Source of the DNA: Sphingomonas japonica
GTDB taxonomy: Bacteria; Pseudomonadota; Alphaproteobacteria; Sphingomonadales; Sphingomonadaceae
DNA: 64,000 nucleotides
Direction: 5' to 3'
Assembly: GCF_006346325.1 (NCBI RefSeq)
Contig: NZ_VDYR01000001.1
Coordinates: 992,001-1,056,000 of the forward strand
Part shown: positions 9,064 to 20,099 of the stretch, piece after piece
Numbering within the stretch: the first letter of the stretch is position 1
Layout of the letters: each line of letters begins with the position of its first letter
Notes under the pieces: model-generated
Told to the model about the DNA's origin: nothing
Seen by the model: the letters and a program-made list of their open reading frames with translations, nothing else
Database searches by the model: none
Translations under genes and position numbers: made by a program

Positions 9064-10563
9064 TCAATCGGCAAGCGCGGCGGAGCGTCCGACCGCGTTC
9101 GCCAGCGCCTTGTGCCGCTTTTCGACCGCTTCGCCGTAGAGCGCGCGATCTACGGCGTCCAGATGCAGGAAAACCGCGGCGTCGTCGCCGCTCAGCCGCG
9201 ATCGCAGCAGCGGCGCGGCGACGCCGCCGCTCAGTCGCTGGCCCAGGCGCATCGCCAGGCCCCAGTATTGCGCGCGCTGGAGCGATGCCGCATCGGCAAG
9301 ACGCCCGAGCGGATCGGGCGTCTCGATGCCGCCCCCTAGCGAGGTGAACAATGCCTGCGCGATCACCGCGCGGCCGTGCGCATCGACCCCTACCCAATTT
9401 CCGTGCAACGCTACCTCTAGTCCGCGCTCCGCCCGAAACTCGGGATTGGCATGCCATCCGACATCGGCGAGCAGGCAGGCGGTGTGGCGAAGCCGTGCCA
9501 TCGCGTCATCGTCGTCGAACAGGGGCGCGACCCAGTCTTCCAACAGGTCGCCATGTTCCGCAAAGCGGCCGAGCAGCCGCCCCTCCTCGCGTGCCGCCAC
9601 GATCAGTGGGTCCTCGATACGATGGGCGTCGTTCAGCCGCTGGTACAACAATCCCTCGCGAAGCCCGAATGCCGAAACCACCGTGGTGAAGCTGCCGAGA
9701 TGGCGCAGCAGGCACGACAGCAACACCGCTCCGTCGCCAAGCGTGCTGACGCGCCCTCCCGACAGATTCGGGATCGCCTTGAGCGTCGCTTTCGAGACAT
9801 GCCCCAGCGTTCGCACCAGACGCGAGACGGCTTCGGGCGCCATCGCATATTCGTGAATCACGGGCAGCGGATAGCCGGTGACATGCATGTCGAGCCGGGC
9901 CAGCGACCGCCACGACCCACCAACGAGATAGAGCGGCAACTCGGCGCCGCGGCCGGCCCAGCCCGCTTGCGTCAACAGCTGCTGCACCGTGCGATCGAGT
10001 GCGCCCTTGCCGCGCGCACGGATCGCCGCGATGCGCAGCACGCCGAGTGGAAACGACACGCGATCGCGCACGGCGCCATCGCCGATCCGCACAAGTTCGA
10101 GGCTGCCGCCACCGAGATCGCCGACAATGCCGTTCGCCGTCGGGATTGCCGACAGCACCCCGCATCCCGCCGCGATCGCTTCCTCCTCGCCCGACAGCAG
10201 CTCGATCGGCAGCCCGGCTTCGCGCGCGATCTCCATCAGCTCGCTGCCGTTCGACGCCTCACGCACCGCGGCAGTCGCGACGGTGCGAATACCGGCGACC
10301 TGCATTTCGCGCACTACCGCCGCAAAGCGCGCCAGAGCCTTGCGCGCGGCGACCATGCCCTCTTCGGCAATCGCCCCATCATCGGCCAGGCCGCGCCCCA
10401 GCCCCGCCATCACCTTTTCATTGAACAGTACGGCCGGCATCCGCGCCGGCCCCTGATAGACCACCAGCCGGATCGAGTTCGATCCGATATCGACGATCGC
10501 CGTGCGCGGTCGATCGCCGACGGTGTCCGCGCGCGGACGCCGAAGCAGCGTTGCGATGCTCAT
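9064..10563 (-). CDS. ppx: Exopolyphosphatase / Ppx-GppA phosphatase
   Basis: A 499-residue ASKHA-fold phosphatase that removes terminal phosphates from polyphosphate and/or converts pppGpp to ppGpp. The first phosphate loop is [14 protein letters not shown] near residue 23, and the second nucleotide-fold motif is [10 protein letters not shown] near residue 147. A C-terminal HD-like helical domain is likely after about residue 310. Its ATG overlaps the ppk1 stop by 4 bp and it ends the DUF2066-hdaA-ppk1-ppx unit. Placing synthesis and breakdown of polyphosphate in one transcript implies balanced expression. Ppx versus GppA preference is not decided. Confidence 0.93.
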   Translation of the reverse strand: MSIATLLRRPRADTVGDRPRTAIVDIGSNSIRLVVYQGPARMPAVLFNEKVMAGLGRGLADDGAIAEEGMVAARKALARFAAVVREMQVAGIRTVATAAVREASNGSELMEIAREAGLPIELLSGEEEAIAAGCGVLSAIPTANGIVGDLGGGSLELVRIGDGAVRDRVSFPLGVLRIAAIRARGKGALDRTVQQLLTQAGWAGRGAELPLYLVGGSWRSLARLDMHVTGYPLPVIHEYAMAPEAVSRLVRTLGHVSKATLKAIPNLSGGRVSTLGDGAVLLSCLLRHLGSFTTVVSAFGLREGLLYQRLNDAHRIEDPLIVAAREEGRLLGRFAEHGDLLEDWVAPLFDDDDAMARLRHTACLLADVGWHANPEFRAERGLEVALHGNWVGVDAHGRAVIAQALFTSLGGGIETPDPLGRLADAASLQRAQYWGLAMRLGQRLSGGVAAPLLRSRLSGDDAAVFLHLDAVDRALYGEAVEKRHKALANAVGRSAALAD

Positions 10564-12740
10564 CCCGCCTCGCGCGACGCGGCGCGGCGGCGACGCAGCG
10601 ACAATTTCGGCACCGACTCGCTGGTCTTGAGCGACGCACCGCGCCCCGACAGCGAAGGGTTGGTCATGAAATAGCGGTGCAGGTTGAACGGCTCCGGCCC
10701 GGCCTCGTCGCGCGTGTAACGGCCGTCGGGCTGCAATTCCCAGCTCTGCTCGGTGTCGAGCAGATTGGCGACCATGACCTGGTCGAGGATCTGGTCGTGA
10801 ACCGTGGGATTGACGATCGGCAGCATGAATTCGACGCGGCGGTCGAAATTGCGCTGCATCCAGTCCGCCGAAGAGATGTAGAGCCGGGCGCCGTCATTGG
10901 GGAGCGCATTGCCGTTGCCGAACGCCCAGATGCGGCTGTGTTCCAGAAAGCGGCCGACCACCGATTTGACGCGGATATTCTCGGAAAGGCCCGGCAGTCC
11001 CGGACGCAGGCAGCAGATGCCGCGGATGATGAGGTCGATCTGCACGCCTGCAGCGCTCGCCTCGTATAATTTGTCGATCGTAGCGGGATCGACCAGCGAG
11101 TTCATCTTGGCCCAGATCGCCGCCGATCGCCCGGCGCGCGCGTGCCTGATCTCGGCATCGATCAGGTCGGAGAGCTTGTTGCGCAGATCGCGCGGGCTGA
11201 TGCTGAGCACCTCGAGCGCCTGCGGCTCGACATAGCCGGTGACATAGTTGAAGATCTGGGCGGCATCACGCCCGAACCGCGGGTCGGCGGTGAAGAAGCT
11301 GAGGTCAGTATAGATCCGCGCCGTCACGGGATGATAGTTTCCCGTCCCGAAATGGCAGTAGGTCCGGAACGCGCTATTCTCGCGCCGCACGACGAGCGAG
11401 ATCTTGGCGTGGGTCTTCCAGTCGATGAAGCCGTAGACGACCTGGACGCCGGCGCGTTCGAGCGCGGACGCCCATAGCAGGTTCTGCTCCTCGTCGAAGC
11501 GTGCCTTGAGCTCGACCACCGCCGTCACCGACTTGCCCGCCTCGGCCGCGGCGATCAGGGCGTTGATCACCGCCGACTGCTTGCCGGCACGATACAGCGT
11601 CTGCTTGATCGCCACGACGTCGGGATCGGCCGCGGCCTGCTTGAGAAAGGCGAGCACGACGTCGAACGATTCGTACGGATGATGGACGACGATGTCCTTG
11701 GCCTTGATCGCCGCGAAACAGTCGCCGCCATATTCGCGGATTCGTTCCGGGAAACGCGCGGAAAACGCCGCGAACTTCAGGTCGGGGCGGTCCTCTTCGA
11801 CGAACAGCTCAAGATCGCCGATGCCCAGCAGCCCGCCGGTCTCGGACAGGATCGCATCGCTGCCGCCCAGTTCCTCCTTGAGCACCGCTTCCAGCTCGGG
11901 CGAGATGCCGTCTTCCATCTCGAGCCGGATCACCCGGCCGCGGCGGCGCCGTTTGATCGCGGTACGAAAATAGAGAACCAGGTCCTCGGCTTCTTCCTCG
12001 ATCTCGATGTCGCTGTCGCGAAGCACCCGGAACGACGCCGATGCCTTGACGTCATATCCCGGAAACAGCAGCGCCGAGAAACGCTTGAGCACCGTCTCCA
12101 CCGGCACCCAGCGCGCTGGATCACCGGCCAGACGGATGAAGCGCGGGGCGGTGGCGGGCAGCAGCACCAGCTCGCGAATCGCTTCGCCGTCCGACTTGCG
12201 GACCAGATCGAAAATGACGCTGGAACCCTTGTTGGGGATGAACGGAAACGGGTGCGCCGGGTCGAGCGCTTGCGGGGTCAGGATTGGAAAAATCTGGTCG
12301 CGGAAATGGGCTTGTAGGTGCTCGGCGACGTCGCCGACGATATCCGCTTCGCCGAGTACCGCGATGCCCTGTTCGGCGAGATCGGCGCGCAGGTCGGCCC
12401 AGATTCCCTGTTGCGCATCGACCAGCTCCGCGACTTCGTCGACGATCGCCGATAATTGCTGGTTCGGCGTCAGGCCATCGACCGATCGCGCCTCGACCTC
12501 CTGCATCTGCTGGCCCTTGAGTCCCGCGACCCGAACCATGAAGAACTCATCTAGGTTTGACCCCGAAATCGACAGGAACCGGACGCGCTCGAGCAGCGGA
12601 TGCGCGGGGTTGCAGGCTTCCTCCATGACCCGGCGGTTAAAGGCCAGCCACGACAGCTCGCGATTGAAATAGCGTCCGTCTTCGCGCCCGGCGGAAAAGG
12701 GGTCGTCGTCATCGAAGCGTTTGGGGGCAAGCAGCGTCAT
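10560..12740 (-). CDS. ppk1: Polyphosphate kinase 1
   Basis: A 726-residue Ppk1, the membrane-associated enzyme that builds polyphosphate from ATP. It has the N and head domains ([13 protein letters not shown] near residue 28) and two phospholipase-D-like catalytic domains. Active-site elements include [10 protein letters not shown], the autophosphorylated His in [11 protein letters not shown], and a second His region, [11 protein letters not shown]. Length is normal for the family. It overlaps both neighbours by 4 bp (hdaA upstream, ppx downstream), indicating translational coupling. Confidence 0.96.
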   Translation of the reverse strand: MTLLAPKRFDDDDPFSAGREDGRYFNRELSWLAFNRRVMEEACNPAHPLLERVRFLSISGSNLDEFFMVRVAGLKGQQMQEVEARSVDGLTPNQQLSAIVDEVAELVDAQQGIWADLRADLAEQGIAVLGEADIVGDVAEHLQAHFRDQIFPILTPQALDPAHPFPFIPNKGSSVIFDLVRKSDGEAIRELVLLPATAPRFIRLAGDPARWVPVETVLKRFSALLFPGYDVKASASFRVLRDSDIEIEEEAEDLVLYFRTAIKRRRRGRVIRLEMEDGISPELEAVLKEELGGSDAILSETGGLLGIGDLELFVEEDRPDLKFAAFSARFPERIREYGGDCFAAIKAKDIVVHHPYESFDVVLAFLKQAAADPDVVAIKQTLYRAGKQSAVINALIAAAEAGKSVTAVVELKARFDEEQNLLWASALERAGVQVVYGFIDWKTHAKISLVVRRENSAFRTYCHFGTGNYHPVTARIYTDLSFFTADPRFGRDAAQIFNYVTGYVEPQALEVLSISPRDLRNKLSDLIDAEIRHARAGRSAAIWAKMNSLVDPATIDKLYEASAAGVQIDLIIRGICCLRPGLPGLSENIRVKSVVGRFLEHSRIWAFGNGNALPNDGARLYISSADWMQRNFDRRVEFMLPIVNPTVHDQILDQVMVANLLDTEQSWELQPDGRYTRDEAGPEPFNLHRYFMTNPSLSGRGASLKTSESVPKLSLRRRRAASREAG

Positions 12741-13375
12741 TCGGCCTCGTTCCGTGCATCGGTATCACCGTCGATCAACAGCCGCGCTTCGATCAGGACG
12801 GGCTTGGCAAGCGGTATCGACAGCTTGCGACTATTGCGCGACGTCGCCAGTTGTTCGAGTGTATCGACGACCCGGTGGATCGTGACATAGCTGCGTTCGA
12901 TGCGCCGCGACAGCCATCGCACCAATTCGCTTCTGGCATCGAGCTCGCGGCGCCGGAACAGTTCGGTCAACAAGTCGCCGATCAACGCATCATCGGGAAT
13001 GCCGATCCGCAGCACCGGGGTTGCCGCGAGGCGCGAGCGCAGGTCGGGCAGGCGCACGCGCCATTCGGGCGGCGGCGCATCGACGACGATCAAGAGCGGA
13101 CGGCGCTCGACCTGCGCGATGTTCCAGGCGTGGAACAGATCGGTCTCGGCCACGCGCTCGGCATCGTCGATCATGCTGCCGCCGGCCTTTCCGACGAAAT
13201 AGCGCGCCAGCATCGAGCGGCCCGACTTGCGAGGGCCGGCCAGCATCGCCGCCATCACCGGCCAGGTTCCCCAGTGATCGAGTTGATGCACCGCGCGGGC
13301 ATTCGCGTCGCTGATCAGGAATTCGGCTTCGCGCGCATCGGCCGGCTTGACGAGCGGCAGGCCAAGCTGGGTCAT
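12737..13375 (-). CDS. hdaA: DnaA-related regulatory ATPase (HdaA-like)
   Basis: A 212-residue single AAA+ module related to DnaA domain III. It has no DnaA-type DNA-binding domain and no N-terminal domain I. The nucleotide loop is the degenerate GPRKSGRS near residue 47, and a Walker B-like strand reads LLIVVDAPP. In alphaproteobacteria this family promotes hydrolysis of DnaA-bound ATP together with the DNA-loaded beta clamp, limiting re-initiation. The variant Walker loop fits this family. It lies between a DUF2066 exported protein and ppk1, with 4-bp overlaps on both sides. Confidence 0.86.
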   Translation of the reverse strand: MTQLGLPLVKPADAREAEFLISDANARAVHQLDHWGTWPVMAAMLAGPRKSGRSMLARYFVGKAGGSMIDDAERVAETDLFHAWNIAQVERRPLLIVVDAPPPEWRVRLPDLRSRLAATPVLRIGIPDDALIGDLLTELFRRRELDARSELVRWLSRRIERSYVTIHRVVDTLEQLATSRNSRKLSIPLAKPVLIEARLLIDGDTDARNEAE

Positions 13376-14661
13376 TCCGGCTCCGCGGCGCCTTCGGCAT
13401 CGGCGGCGGGAGCGGGCGGTGGCGCCGCACGGCGAATACGCAGCGTGGTCCCGCCCTGATCGACTTGCCAGCCGCGCGCCTCGAGCGCGGCCCGCAGCAC
13501 GGCAATATCGGCATCATAGGCAACGCGCATGACCGAGACACCGCCGAGCGCCAGACTGCTGGTCAGCGCCGAGCGCACGCCGGGGATCGCCTGTACCGCC
13601 GCCTCGGTCGCCGACACCGCCGCCGCCGATGGCGTATCGAACTGGATCGTATAGCTGGCCGTGGCAACGCCGGGCAGCGCCGACTCGACCATCTCCAGGC
13701 TGTCCTCCAAGCCTGCCGCGGCTTCCGCGGCAGCGGCGGCAGCTGCAGCGGCGGCGGCGGCCTCGGCTTCCGGATCGGGCGGAGATACGCCGAGCAGGCG
13801 GTCGGGCCGCAGCACGCCGTTCCGCAGCGCAGCCTGATACGCTTCATCGATGCGGGCGACCCCGGCGTCGAGCAGAGCCGGCAGCCCGTCGCCATTCTCG
13901 ACCCGCAGAGAAAAGCGGGTGAGTTCGCGATTGTCGGGCCCGTAGCCAGCGCGGAACGCACCGATCACCGGCCCGCCGGGCCACGAGCGATATAGCCGCA
14001 CCTCGGGAAACACGACGTCGTCGGCACCGTACTGATCGACGATCGCACGCCACCAGCCGCGCCCCCGCCGTCCCTGCTGGCCGACATTGAGGAGCAGCGC
14101 ATCGGGGCCGGTGCCGGACGGGCGGATATAGTCGAGCGTCGAATTGCCGGTGCGAAAGCGTGCCCAAGCCTGTTGCCACGGGCTGACCCGCTCGAACGCC
14201 GAACCCGCGCCGCCCGACCACATCACCGGCACCACCAGCGTCGGCGGCGAGCGCTCGGCAAAGGCAGTGACGCCCAGGATCGACCCCGCGCGTCCGCGAT
14301 CGAACATCACGCCGAGCCTGGCGATATAGCGCTTTGGCCCGATCTGCTCCTGCTCGACGATGATGCCGGTCGTGATCGCGTCGAGCGCCGAATCGGGCAG
14401 GCTGCCGGGCCGCCCGGTCAGCCGCTGCGACAGTTGCGACCACCCCTTGCGCTGAGCGAGTTTCCATCCGCCGAGCCGAGCCGCCTCGGCGGTGTCGGCG
14501 GCGACATCAACCGCGACGCCCGCCACTTCGAAACTGCCCGAACTGTCGATCGGCGCGACCCCGCCGCCGCCCTCGATCTGCGCGACCGCGACCGCCGCAA
14601 CACCGAGCAGGGCGGCCGCGGCAGTGGCGCGGAACAAGCGGGGTAGCGGGCGTGATTGCAT
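13372..14661 (-). CDS. Exported DUF2066-type protein with C-terminal HMA-like fold
   Basis: The ATG at 14661 begins a 429-residue protein with a signal peptide (cleavage probably after AVAVAQ). The long central region matches the uncharacterised DUF2066 type found beside hda and purM in sphingomonads. An Ala-rich stretch near residues 298-320 links it to a C-terminal segment of about 100 residues. That segment looks like a ferredoxin-like/HMA fold ([13 protein letters not shown] and later [21 protein letters not shown]) but lacks the CxxC metal motif. It heads the leftward unit and diverges from purM across 65 bases. Function unknown; a periplasmic location is inferred. Confidence 0.85.
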   Translation of the reverse strand: MQSRPLPRLFRATAAAALLGVAAVAVAQIEGGGGVAPIDSSGSFEVAGVAVDVAADTAEAARLGGWKLAQRKGWSQLSQRLTGRPGSLPDSALDAITTGIIVEQEQIGPKRYIARLGVMFDRGRAGSILGVTAFAERSPPTLVVPVMWSGGAGSAFERVSPWQQAWARFRTGNSTLDYIRPSGTGPDALLLNVGQQGRRGRGWWRAIVDQYGADDVVFPEVRLYRSWPGGPVIGAFRAGYGPDNRELTRFSLRVENGDGLPALLDAGVARIDEAYQAALRNGVLRPDRLLGVSPPDPEAEAAAAAAAAAAAAEAAAGLEDSLEMVESALPGVATASYTIQFDTPSAAAVSATEAAVQAIPGVRSALTSSLALGGVSVMRVAYDADIAVLRAALEARGWQVDQGGTTLRIRRAAPPPAPAADAEGAAEPE

Positions 14662-14726
14662 GGTCGTCGCCCTTCTGGCGAAGCGGGCGTGGAAATCCAA
14701 GCGCGAAACGACTAGGCGCTTGGCGC

Positions 14727-15833
14727 ATGAGCGAAGAACCGACGGGCACGCGCCCCTATACCTATGCCCAGGCCGGCGTCTCGATCGACGCGGGCAACGC
14801 GCTGGTCCGCGCGATCGCGCCGCTGGCCCGTGCCACGCGCAGGCCTGGAGCGGATGCCGACCTTGGCGGCTTTGGCGGTGTGTTCGACCTAAAGGCCGCA
14901 GGTTTCGTCGATCCGCTGCTGGTGGCGGCGAATGACGGTGTCGGCACAAAGTTGAAGTTGGCGATCGAGCATGCCGCGCATGACGGGGTGGGTATCGACC
15001 TGGTCGCAATGTGCGCCAACGATCTTGTCGTGCAGGGCGCCGAGCCGCTGTTCTTCCTGGATTATTACGCCAGCGGAAAGCTCGATCGCGCGGTGGCCGA
15101 GCAGGTCATCGCCTCGATCGCCGAGGGGTGCCGCATCGCCGGGTGCGCGCTGATCGGCGGCGAGACGGCCGAGATGCCCGGAATGTATGCGCCGGGCGAT
15201 TATGATCTCGCGGGCTTCTGCGTGGGTGCGGTCGAGCGCGAGCGGTTGCTCGACGGATCGCGCATCGCGGCGGGCGACGTCATCTTGGGGATGGCGTCGT
15301 CGGGAGTGCATTCCAACGGCTTTTCGCTGGTCCGCCGCCTCGCCGCCGACAAGGGCTGGAAACTCGATCGCCCGGCGCTGTTCGATCACGAGGTCCGGCT
15401 GATCGATGCGCTGATGGCACCGACGCGGATCTATGTGCGCAGCCTGCTCCCTCTGCTGCGCACCGGTCGCATCCACGGCCTCGCACATATCACCGGCGGC
15501 GGACTGCTGGAGAACATCCCCCGGGTGCTGCCAAGGGGCTGCCACGCCCGGATCGACGCCGATGCGTGGCCGCAACCCCGGCTGATGGCGTTTCTGCAGG
15601 CACAAGGCGCAATCGAGCCCGAAGAGATGGCGCGAACCTTCAATTGCGGAATCGGAATGGCGGTGGTGGTGCCGCATCACGACGCCGAAGCGGTGCGGCT
15701 GGCGCTCGAGGATGCCGGGGAAACGGTATTCGCGATCGGTGACGTCGTTGCCGGGGAACGCGGTTGTACCGTCACCGGGTCCGACGAAGCCTGGGGCGCT
15801 CGCAGCGCCTGGCAGGCCGTGCATCATGGCTAA
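14727..15833 (+). CDS. purM: Phosphoribosylformylglycinamidine cyclo-ligase (AIR synthetase)
   Basis: A 368-residue enzyme for the fifth step of de novo purine synthesis, the ATP-dependent closure of FGAM to AIR. Family motifs are [12 protein letters not shown] near residue 74 and [21 protein letters not shown] around residue 148. The ATG at 14727 was chosen because conserved sequence starts shortly after it ([17 protein letters not shown]) and the extension upstream would run into the divergent gene. It overlaps purN by 8 bp. Confidence 0.96.
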   Translation: MSEEPTGTRPYTYAQAGVSIDAGNALVRAIAPLARATRRPGADADLGGFGGVFDLKAAGFVDPLLVAANDGVGTKLKLAIEHAAHDGVGIDLVAMCANDLVVQGAEPLFFLDYYASGKLDRAVAEQVIASIAEGCRIAGCALIGGETAEMPGMYAPGDYDLAGFCVGAVERERLLDGSRIAAGDVILGMASSGVHSNGFSLVRRLAADKGWKLDRPALFDHEVRLIDALMAPTRIYVRSLLPLLRTGRIHGLAHITGGGLLENIPRVLPRGCHARIDADAWPQPRLMAFLQAQGAIEPEEMARTFNCGIGMAVVVPHHDAEAVRLALEDAGETVFAIGDVVAGERGCTVTGSDEAWGARSAWQAVHHG

Positions 15834-16395
15834 GCGCCGCGTCGGCATCCTGATTTCGGGCCGGGGCAGCAACATGGCAGCGCTGGTCGAGGCTTCGCGC
15901 GCGTCCGACAGTCCGTACGAAGTGGTGATCGTGGCGTCTGACAATCCTGACGCGCCCGGACTGCGCTGGGCGCAGGAGGCCGGGATCATGACCTTCGCGA
16001 TCGCCGCGAAGGGAATGCCCAAGCAGCAGTATGAAGCGGCGATCGAGACCGCGCTCCTCGGACGCGAGGTCGAGGCGATCGCGCTGGCGGGCTATATGCG
16101 CTTGCTCTCGGACGACTTCGTCGCGCGCTGGCGCGGACGCATCGTCAACATCCACCCGTCGCTGCTGCCGAACTACAAGGGCCTCGACACGCATGCCCGG
16201 GCCATCGCCGCGGGTGATGCGATCGCCGGGGCATCGGTGCATCTCGTGACGGAGGAGCTAGACGGCGGCAGCGTGCTCGGCCGAGCCGAGGTTGCGATCG
16301 AGCCCGACGACACGCCCGACACGCTGGCCGCGCGTGTGCTTGCCGCGGAACATGAACTCTACCCGCTGGTTCTGGCGCAATGGCTCTCGCACTAG
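15826..16395 (+). CDS. purN: Phosphoribosylglycinamide formyltransferase
   Basis: A 189-residue GAR transformylase (purine step 3, using 10-formyl-THF). Motifs: the phosphate loop GRGSNMAAL near residue 13, the catalytic segment [14 protein letters not shown] around residue 105 (Asn-His pair), and the later TEELDGG, whose Asp completes the catalytic set. The ATG lies inside the purM 3' end, giving an 8-bp overlap and likely coupling. Length is standard. Confidence 0.96.
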   Translation: MAKRRVGILISGRGSNMAALVEASRASDSPYEVVIVASDNPDAPGLRWAQEAGIMTFAIAAKGMPKQQYEAAIETALLGREVEAIALAGYMRLLSDDFVARWRGRIVNIHPSLLPNYKGLDTHARAIAAGDAIAGASVHLVTEELDGGSVLGRAEVAIEPDDTPDTLAARVLAAEHELYPLVLAQWLSH

Positions 16396-16760
16396 ATCCG
16401 CAGGCCGCGCTCGACAGCGTTCGCGCCGCCGCGCAGGCGCTTCCCGAAACCGGCGAGAAGATCTCGCACGGCATTCCGGCGTTCGAAGTGGCGGGCAGGA
16501 TGTTCGCCTATTTCCGCCACGACCATCATGGCGACGGCCGCACGGTGGTCTGCGTCAAGACGAGCGGACGCGAGGAGCAGGACCTGCTGATCGAGGCCGA
16601 TCCCGACCTCTATTCCTGGCCCGCCTATATCGGCCCGTCGGGCTGGATCGCGATGGCGATCGGGCAGCCCGATACCGAATGGGCGCATGTCGAGGACCGC
16701 ATCGCGCGCAGCTGGGAATTGGCCGCACCCAAGCGATTGCTGGAGGCGGGCGGGCGGTAG
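16380..16760 (+). CDS. MmcQ/YjbR-family protein
   Basis: A 126-residue protein of the MmcQ/YjbR double-wing fold. It has the typical order: a helix with LPETGEKISHGIPAFEV, a beta-rich centre (MFAYFRHDHHGDGRTVVCVKT), a PAYIGPSGWIAM loop, and a C-terminal RSWELAAPKRLL helix. The family binds DNA or small ligands in some cases, but its role is not settled. It overlaps the 3' end of purN by 16 bp and probably rides on the purMN transcript. Confidence 0.82.
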   Translation: MALALDPQAALDSVRAAAQALPETGEKISHGIPAFEVAGRMFAYFRHDHHGDGRTVVCVKTSGREEQDLLIEADPDLYSWPAYIGPSGWIAMAIGQPDTEWAHVEDRIARSWELAAPKRLLEAGGR

Positions 16761-16766
16761 ATCCCG

Positions 16767-16849
16767 TCCGTTCCCCCGAGCAAAGCCGAGGCCCCCCAGC
16801 ATCTCGCTTCGTCCGGAAACGTGCCTCGACTACGCTCGACACGAACGGA
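16767..16849. repeat. Sphingomonad-type intergenic palindromic repeat
   Basis: This element almost fills the 94-base gap between two convergent genes. It is bounded by the inverted ends TCCGTTC (16767-16773) and GAACGGA (16843-16849). Inside are the modules CCGAGCAAAGCCGAGG and GTGCCTCGACTACGCTCGAC, which closely resemble the scattered intergenic repeats of sphingomonad genomes. Placement between gene ends suggests it could act as a terminator or mRNA stabiliser. Confidence 0.6.
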
Positions 16850-16854
16850 AGAAA

Positions 16855-17277
16855 TTATCCCACGATCTCTTCGGGCTTGAAGAAGAAATCGATCTCGATC
16901 CGGGCATTTTCTTCGCTGTCCGACCCGTGAACCGAATTCGCCTCGATCGATTCGGCCAGTTCCTTGCGGATCGTGCCGGGCTCGGCATTGGCAGGGTTGG
17001 TCGCGCCCATGATGTCGCGATTGGCCTGCACCGCATTCTCGCCTTCGAGCACCTGGACGACCACCGGGCCGGAGATCATGAAATCGACCAGCTCTCCAAA
17101 GAAGGGACGTTCCTTGTGGACGGCATAGAAGCCTTCGGCCTGCTCGCGCGTCATGTGAATGCGCTTGGAAGCGACGACGCGCAGCCCCGCCTCCTCCAGC
17201 ATCTTGGTGACCGCGCCGGTCAGGTTGCGGCGGGTGGCATCGGGCTTGATGATCGAAAAGGTCCGGGTCGCGGCCAT
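16855..17277 (-). CDS. ndk: Nucleoside diphosphate kinase
   Basis: A 140-residue enzyme that balances nucleoside triphosphates through a phospho-His intermediate. The phosphorylated His lies in SVHGSDS near residue 118; the N-terminal [12 protein letters not shown] and the [11 protein letters not shown] loop are canonical. The ATG at 17277 follows the family N-terminus; longer in-frame extensions are not conserved-looking. The gene is a single unit, convergent with the MmcQ gene and divergent from trpF. Confidence 0.97.
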   Translation of the reverse strand: MAATRTFSIIKPDATRRNLTGAVTKMLEEAGLRVVASKRIHMTREQAEGFYAVHKERPFFGELVDFMISGPVVVQVLEGENAVQANRDIMGATNPANAEPGTIRKELAESIEANSVHGSDSEENARIEIDFFFKPEEIVG

Positions 17278-17388
17278 GCCGTGCGGCTCCTGTAGGTTCG
17301 GTTGTGGAAAGTCGCGCTCCCCTAGGCGGGCGCGCGCGGCGATGCAAGCGGAGCGCCATGGCTTGCGTTCGGCGCGGACCTGCCCGAC

Positions 17389-18036
17389 ATGCGCCCAATG
17401 CCGACCACAGCAAAGATTTGCGGCCTGTCGACGCCAGACACGCTTGGCGCGGCGATCCGCGGCGGGGCAAGTCATGTCGGATTCGTGTTCTTCGCGCCCT
17501 CACCGCGCAACCTGGGATTCGACCGCGCCGCGCAGCTCGCGGCGCTGGTGCCGCAGAATGTCGGCAAGGTCGGGGTCTTCGTCGATCCCGATGACGCCTT
17601 GGTCGAAGCGGCATGCGCAGCGGGCCGGCTCAATGCGCTGCAGCTGCATGCCACCGCGCCCGAACGCGTCGCGGCGATCCGCGAGCGGCATGGCCGCGAG
17701 ATATGGGTCGCGGTAGCGGTCCGCCGCCGCGCCGACCTCGATACGGCGGCAGGCTATCGCGGGATTGCCGACCGCATCCTGTACGACGCCAAGACCCCGG
17801 AGGGATCGGCGTTGCCCGGCGGAATGGGGCTGCGGTTCGACTGGAATTTGCTGGCCGATTTTCGCCACCCGTTGCCTTGGGCGCTGTCCGGCGGGCTCGA
17901 TGCCGCAAGTGTCGGCGACGCGATCCGCCAGACCGGCGCGCCGATCGTCGATATATCGTCGGGGGTCGAACGGACGCCCGGCGACAAGGATGCGGGCAAG
18001 ATCGCGGAGTTCCTTGCCGCCGTCGCCGCGGCCTGA
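17389..18036 (+). CDS. trpF: Phosphoribosylanthranilate isomerase
   Basis: A 215-residue TIM barrel for the isomerisation step of tryptophan synthesis. The catalytic Cys is in KICGLS near the N-terminus and the general acid is the Asp in GVFVDPDD. The phosphate-binding end includes [11 protein letters not shown] and VDISSGVE. Two ATG codons (17389 and 17398) are possible starts; the second would give MPTTAKICG, nearer the usual N-terminus. It begins a forward unit continuing through trpB, trpA, accD and folC. The order trpF-trpB-trpA is common in proteobacteria. Confidence 0.95.
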   Translation: MRPMPTTAKICGLSTPDTLGAAIRGGASHVGFVFFAPSPRNLGFDRAAQLAALVPQNVGKVGVFVDPDDALVEAACAAGRLNALQLHATAPERVAAIRERHGREIWVAVAVRRRADLDTAAGYRGIADRILYDAKTPEGSALPGGMGLRFDWNLLADFRHPLPWALSGGLDAASVGDAIRQTGAPIVDISSGVERTPGDKDAGKIAEFLAAVAAA

Positions 18037-18075
18037 CCCCTTCCCACGCCGCCCTCGCATGCTAAAGCCCACGCC

Positions 18076-19305
18076 ATGAACGCCCCCAACAGCTTTCGCA
18101 CCCAGCCCGACGAGCGCGGCCATTTCGGCGCCTATGGGGGCCGCTATGTCGCCGAGACGCTAATGCCGCTCGTCCTCGACCTGGAGCGCGAATATCGCGC
18201 GGCCAAGCAGGACCCGGCGTTCCAGGCGCAGTTCGACGACCTGCTCGAACATTATGTCGGGCGCCCAAGTCCGCTTTATTATGCGGAGCGGCTGACCGAG
18301 GCGCTGCGCGAGAATGCCCCGGACGGCATGGGCGCCGAAATCTGGTTCAAGCGCGATGAGCTCAACCATACCGGCGCGCACAAGATCAACAATTGCATCG
18401 GCCAGATCCTGCTGGCGATGCGCATGGGCAAAACCCGGATCATCGCCGAGACCGGCGCCGGCCAGCATGGCGTCGCCACCGCCACCGTCGCCGCCCGCTT
18501 CGGCATCCCGTGCGTCATCTACATGGGCGCGCGCGACATGGAGCGGCAGGCGCCGAACGTGTTCCGCATGAAACTGCTCGGCGCCGAGGTGGTCGGTGTA
18601 ACGAGCGGCGCGCGCACGTTGAAGGACGCGATGAACGAGGCGCTGCGCGACTGGGTCGCGAACGTCCACGATACCTTTTACATTATCGGCACCGCGGCAG
18701 GGCCGCATCCCTATCCCGAGCTCGTCCGCGATTTCCAAAGCGTGATCGGGCGCGAGGCACGCGAACAGATGCTCGGCCGCACCGGCAAACTGCCCGACCT
18801 GCTGGTCGCGGCGATCGGCGGCGGATCGAACGCGATCGGGCTGTTCCACCCGTTCCTCGACGATGCCGACGTGGCGATGCTGGGCGTCGAGGCGGCGGGG
18901 CATGGCTTGAACGACCTCCACGCGGCCAGCCTGGCGGGCGGATCGCCGGGCGTGCTGCATGGCAACAAGACCTATCTGCTGCAGGACGAAGACGGCCAGA
19001 TCGCCGAAGCGCATTCGATCTCAGCTGGGCTGGACTATCCCGGCATCGGTCCCGAACATGCCTGGCTGAAAGACATCGGCCGCGTCGAATATACCAGCGT
19101 CACCGACACCGAAGCGCTCGACGCCTTCCAGCTGCTGTGCCGCACCGAAGGCATCATCCCCGCGCTCGAACCAGCCCATGCCATCGCCGCGGTCGCGGCC
19201 CGCGCCCGGACGATGCCGCGCGACAAGGTGATCCTGGCCAACCTGTGCGGGCGCGGCGACAAGGACATCTTCACCGTGGCCGAAGCGCTCGGAGTGGCGA
19301 TGTGA
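18076..19305 (+). CDS. trpB: Tryptophan synthase beta subunit
   Basis: A 409-residue PLP enzyme that condenses indole with serine. The PLP lysine is in [10 protein letters not shown] near residue 102, the glycine-rich phosphate loop is GGGSNAIG near residue 248, and the N-terminus [11 protein letters not shown] is canonical. It follows trpF after 39 bases, a spacer in which nothing notable is seen. Its stop overlaps the GTG start of trpA, so the two subunits should be made together for the alpha2-beta2 complex. Confidence 0.97.
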   Translation: MNAPNSFRTQPDERGHFGAYGGRYVAETLMPLVLDLEREYRAAKQDPAFQAQFDDLLEHYVGRPSPLYYAERLTEALRENAPDGMGAEIWFKRDELNHTGAHKINNCIGQILLAMRMGKTRIIAETGAGQHGVATATVAARFGIPCVIYMGARDMERQAPNVFRMKLLGAEVVGVTSGARTLKDAMNEALRDWVANVHDTFYIIGTAAGPHPYPELVRDFQSVIGREAREQMLGRTGKLPDLLVAAIGGGSNAIGLFHPFLDDADVAMLGVEAAGHGLNDLHAASLAGGSPGVLHGNKTYLLQDEDGQIAEAHSISAGLDYPGIGPEHAWLKDIGRVEYTSVTDTEALDAFQLLCRTEGIIPALEPAHAIAAVAARARTMPRDKVILANLCGRGDKDIFTVAEALGVAM

Positions 19306-20099
19306 CTCGGCTGTCCGCAGCGTTCGGCAAAGGCCGAGCGGCGCTCGTCGCCTTCGTCACCGCGGGCGACCCCACCCCTGCCGCCACCCCCGCCATCCTC
19401 GACGCGCTCGTTGCGGGGGGCGCGGACGTGATCGAACTGGGCATGCCGTTCACGGATCCGATGGCGGACGGCCCGGCGATCCAGGCGGCGAACCTGCGCA
19501 GCCTGGGCGCCGGCACGACCGCCGCCGACATTCTGTCGATCGCCAAGGGATTTCGCGCGCGCCATCCAAACACGCCTTTGGTGCTGATGGGCTATGCCAA
19601 CCCGATGTTGCGGCGCGGACCGGAGTGGTTCGCCGCTGCCGCACGCGATGCGGGAGTCGACGGCGTGATCTGTGTCGATATTCCGCCCGAAGAGGACGAT
19701 GCCCTCGGCCCTGCCCTGCGCGCCGCGGCCATCGCGCCGATCCGCCTCGCCACCCCGACCACCGACGCGGCGCGGCTGCCCGCAGTCCTCGATGGCGCGG
19801 CAGGCTTCGTCTATTATGTTTCGGTCGCCGGGATCACGGGCAAGCAGCAGGCGGCGCAGGCATCGATCGATGACGCGGTCGCGCGGCTAAAGGCCAGCAC
19901 CGACCTGCCGATCGCAGTCGGGTTCGGCATCCGCACGCCCGAGCAGGCGGCGGGCATCGGCCGCGTCGCCGATGGCGTCGTCGTCGGTTCGGCTATCGTC
20001 GAACTGGTCGCACAGCATGGCGCCGATGCCGCAGAGCCGGTTCGCGCCTATATCCAATCGCTACGCATGGCGCTGGGCGCCGCAAGGGAAATCGCATGA
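19302..20099 (+). CDS. trpA: Tryptophan synthase alpha subunit
   Basis: A 265-residue TIM barrel that cleaves indoleglycerol phosphate to indole. Catalytic residues are visible: the Glu in [16 protein letters not shown] near residue 48 and the Asp in CVDIPPEE. The loop [10 protein letters not shown] and the phosphate site [10 protein letters not shown] follow. The start is the GTG at 19302, overlapping the trpB TGA by 3 bases; in-frame sequence upstream lies within trpB in another frame and is not coding. It overlaps accD by 4 bp. Confidence 0.96.
   Translation: MTRLSAAFGKGRAALVAFVTAGDPTPAATPAILDALVAGGADVIELGMPFTDPMADGPAIQAANLRSLGAGTTAADILSIAKGFRARHPNTPLVLMGYANPMLRRGPEWFAAAARDAGVDGVICVDIPPEEDDALGPALRAAAIAPIRLATPTTDAARLPAVLDGAAGFVYYVSVAGITGKQQAAQASIDDAVARLKASTDLPIAVGFGIRTPEQAAGIGRVADGVVVGSAIVELVAQHGADAAEPVRAYIQSLRMALGAAREIA

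Noticed and set aside
17278..17388. Attenuator or leader peptide before trpF
   Set aside because: The divergent gap has no Trp-rich short frame and no convincing terminator/antiterminator pair.
18393..19301. Open frame upstream of trpA, continuous with it
   Set aside because: It lies inside trpB in another frame. TrpA homology begins exactly at the GTG at 19302, so the upstream part is not coding.
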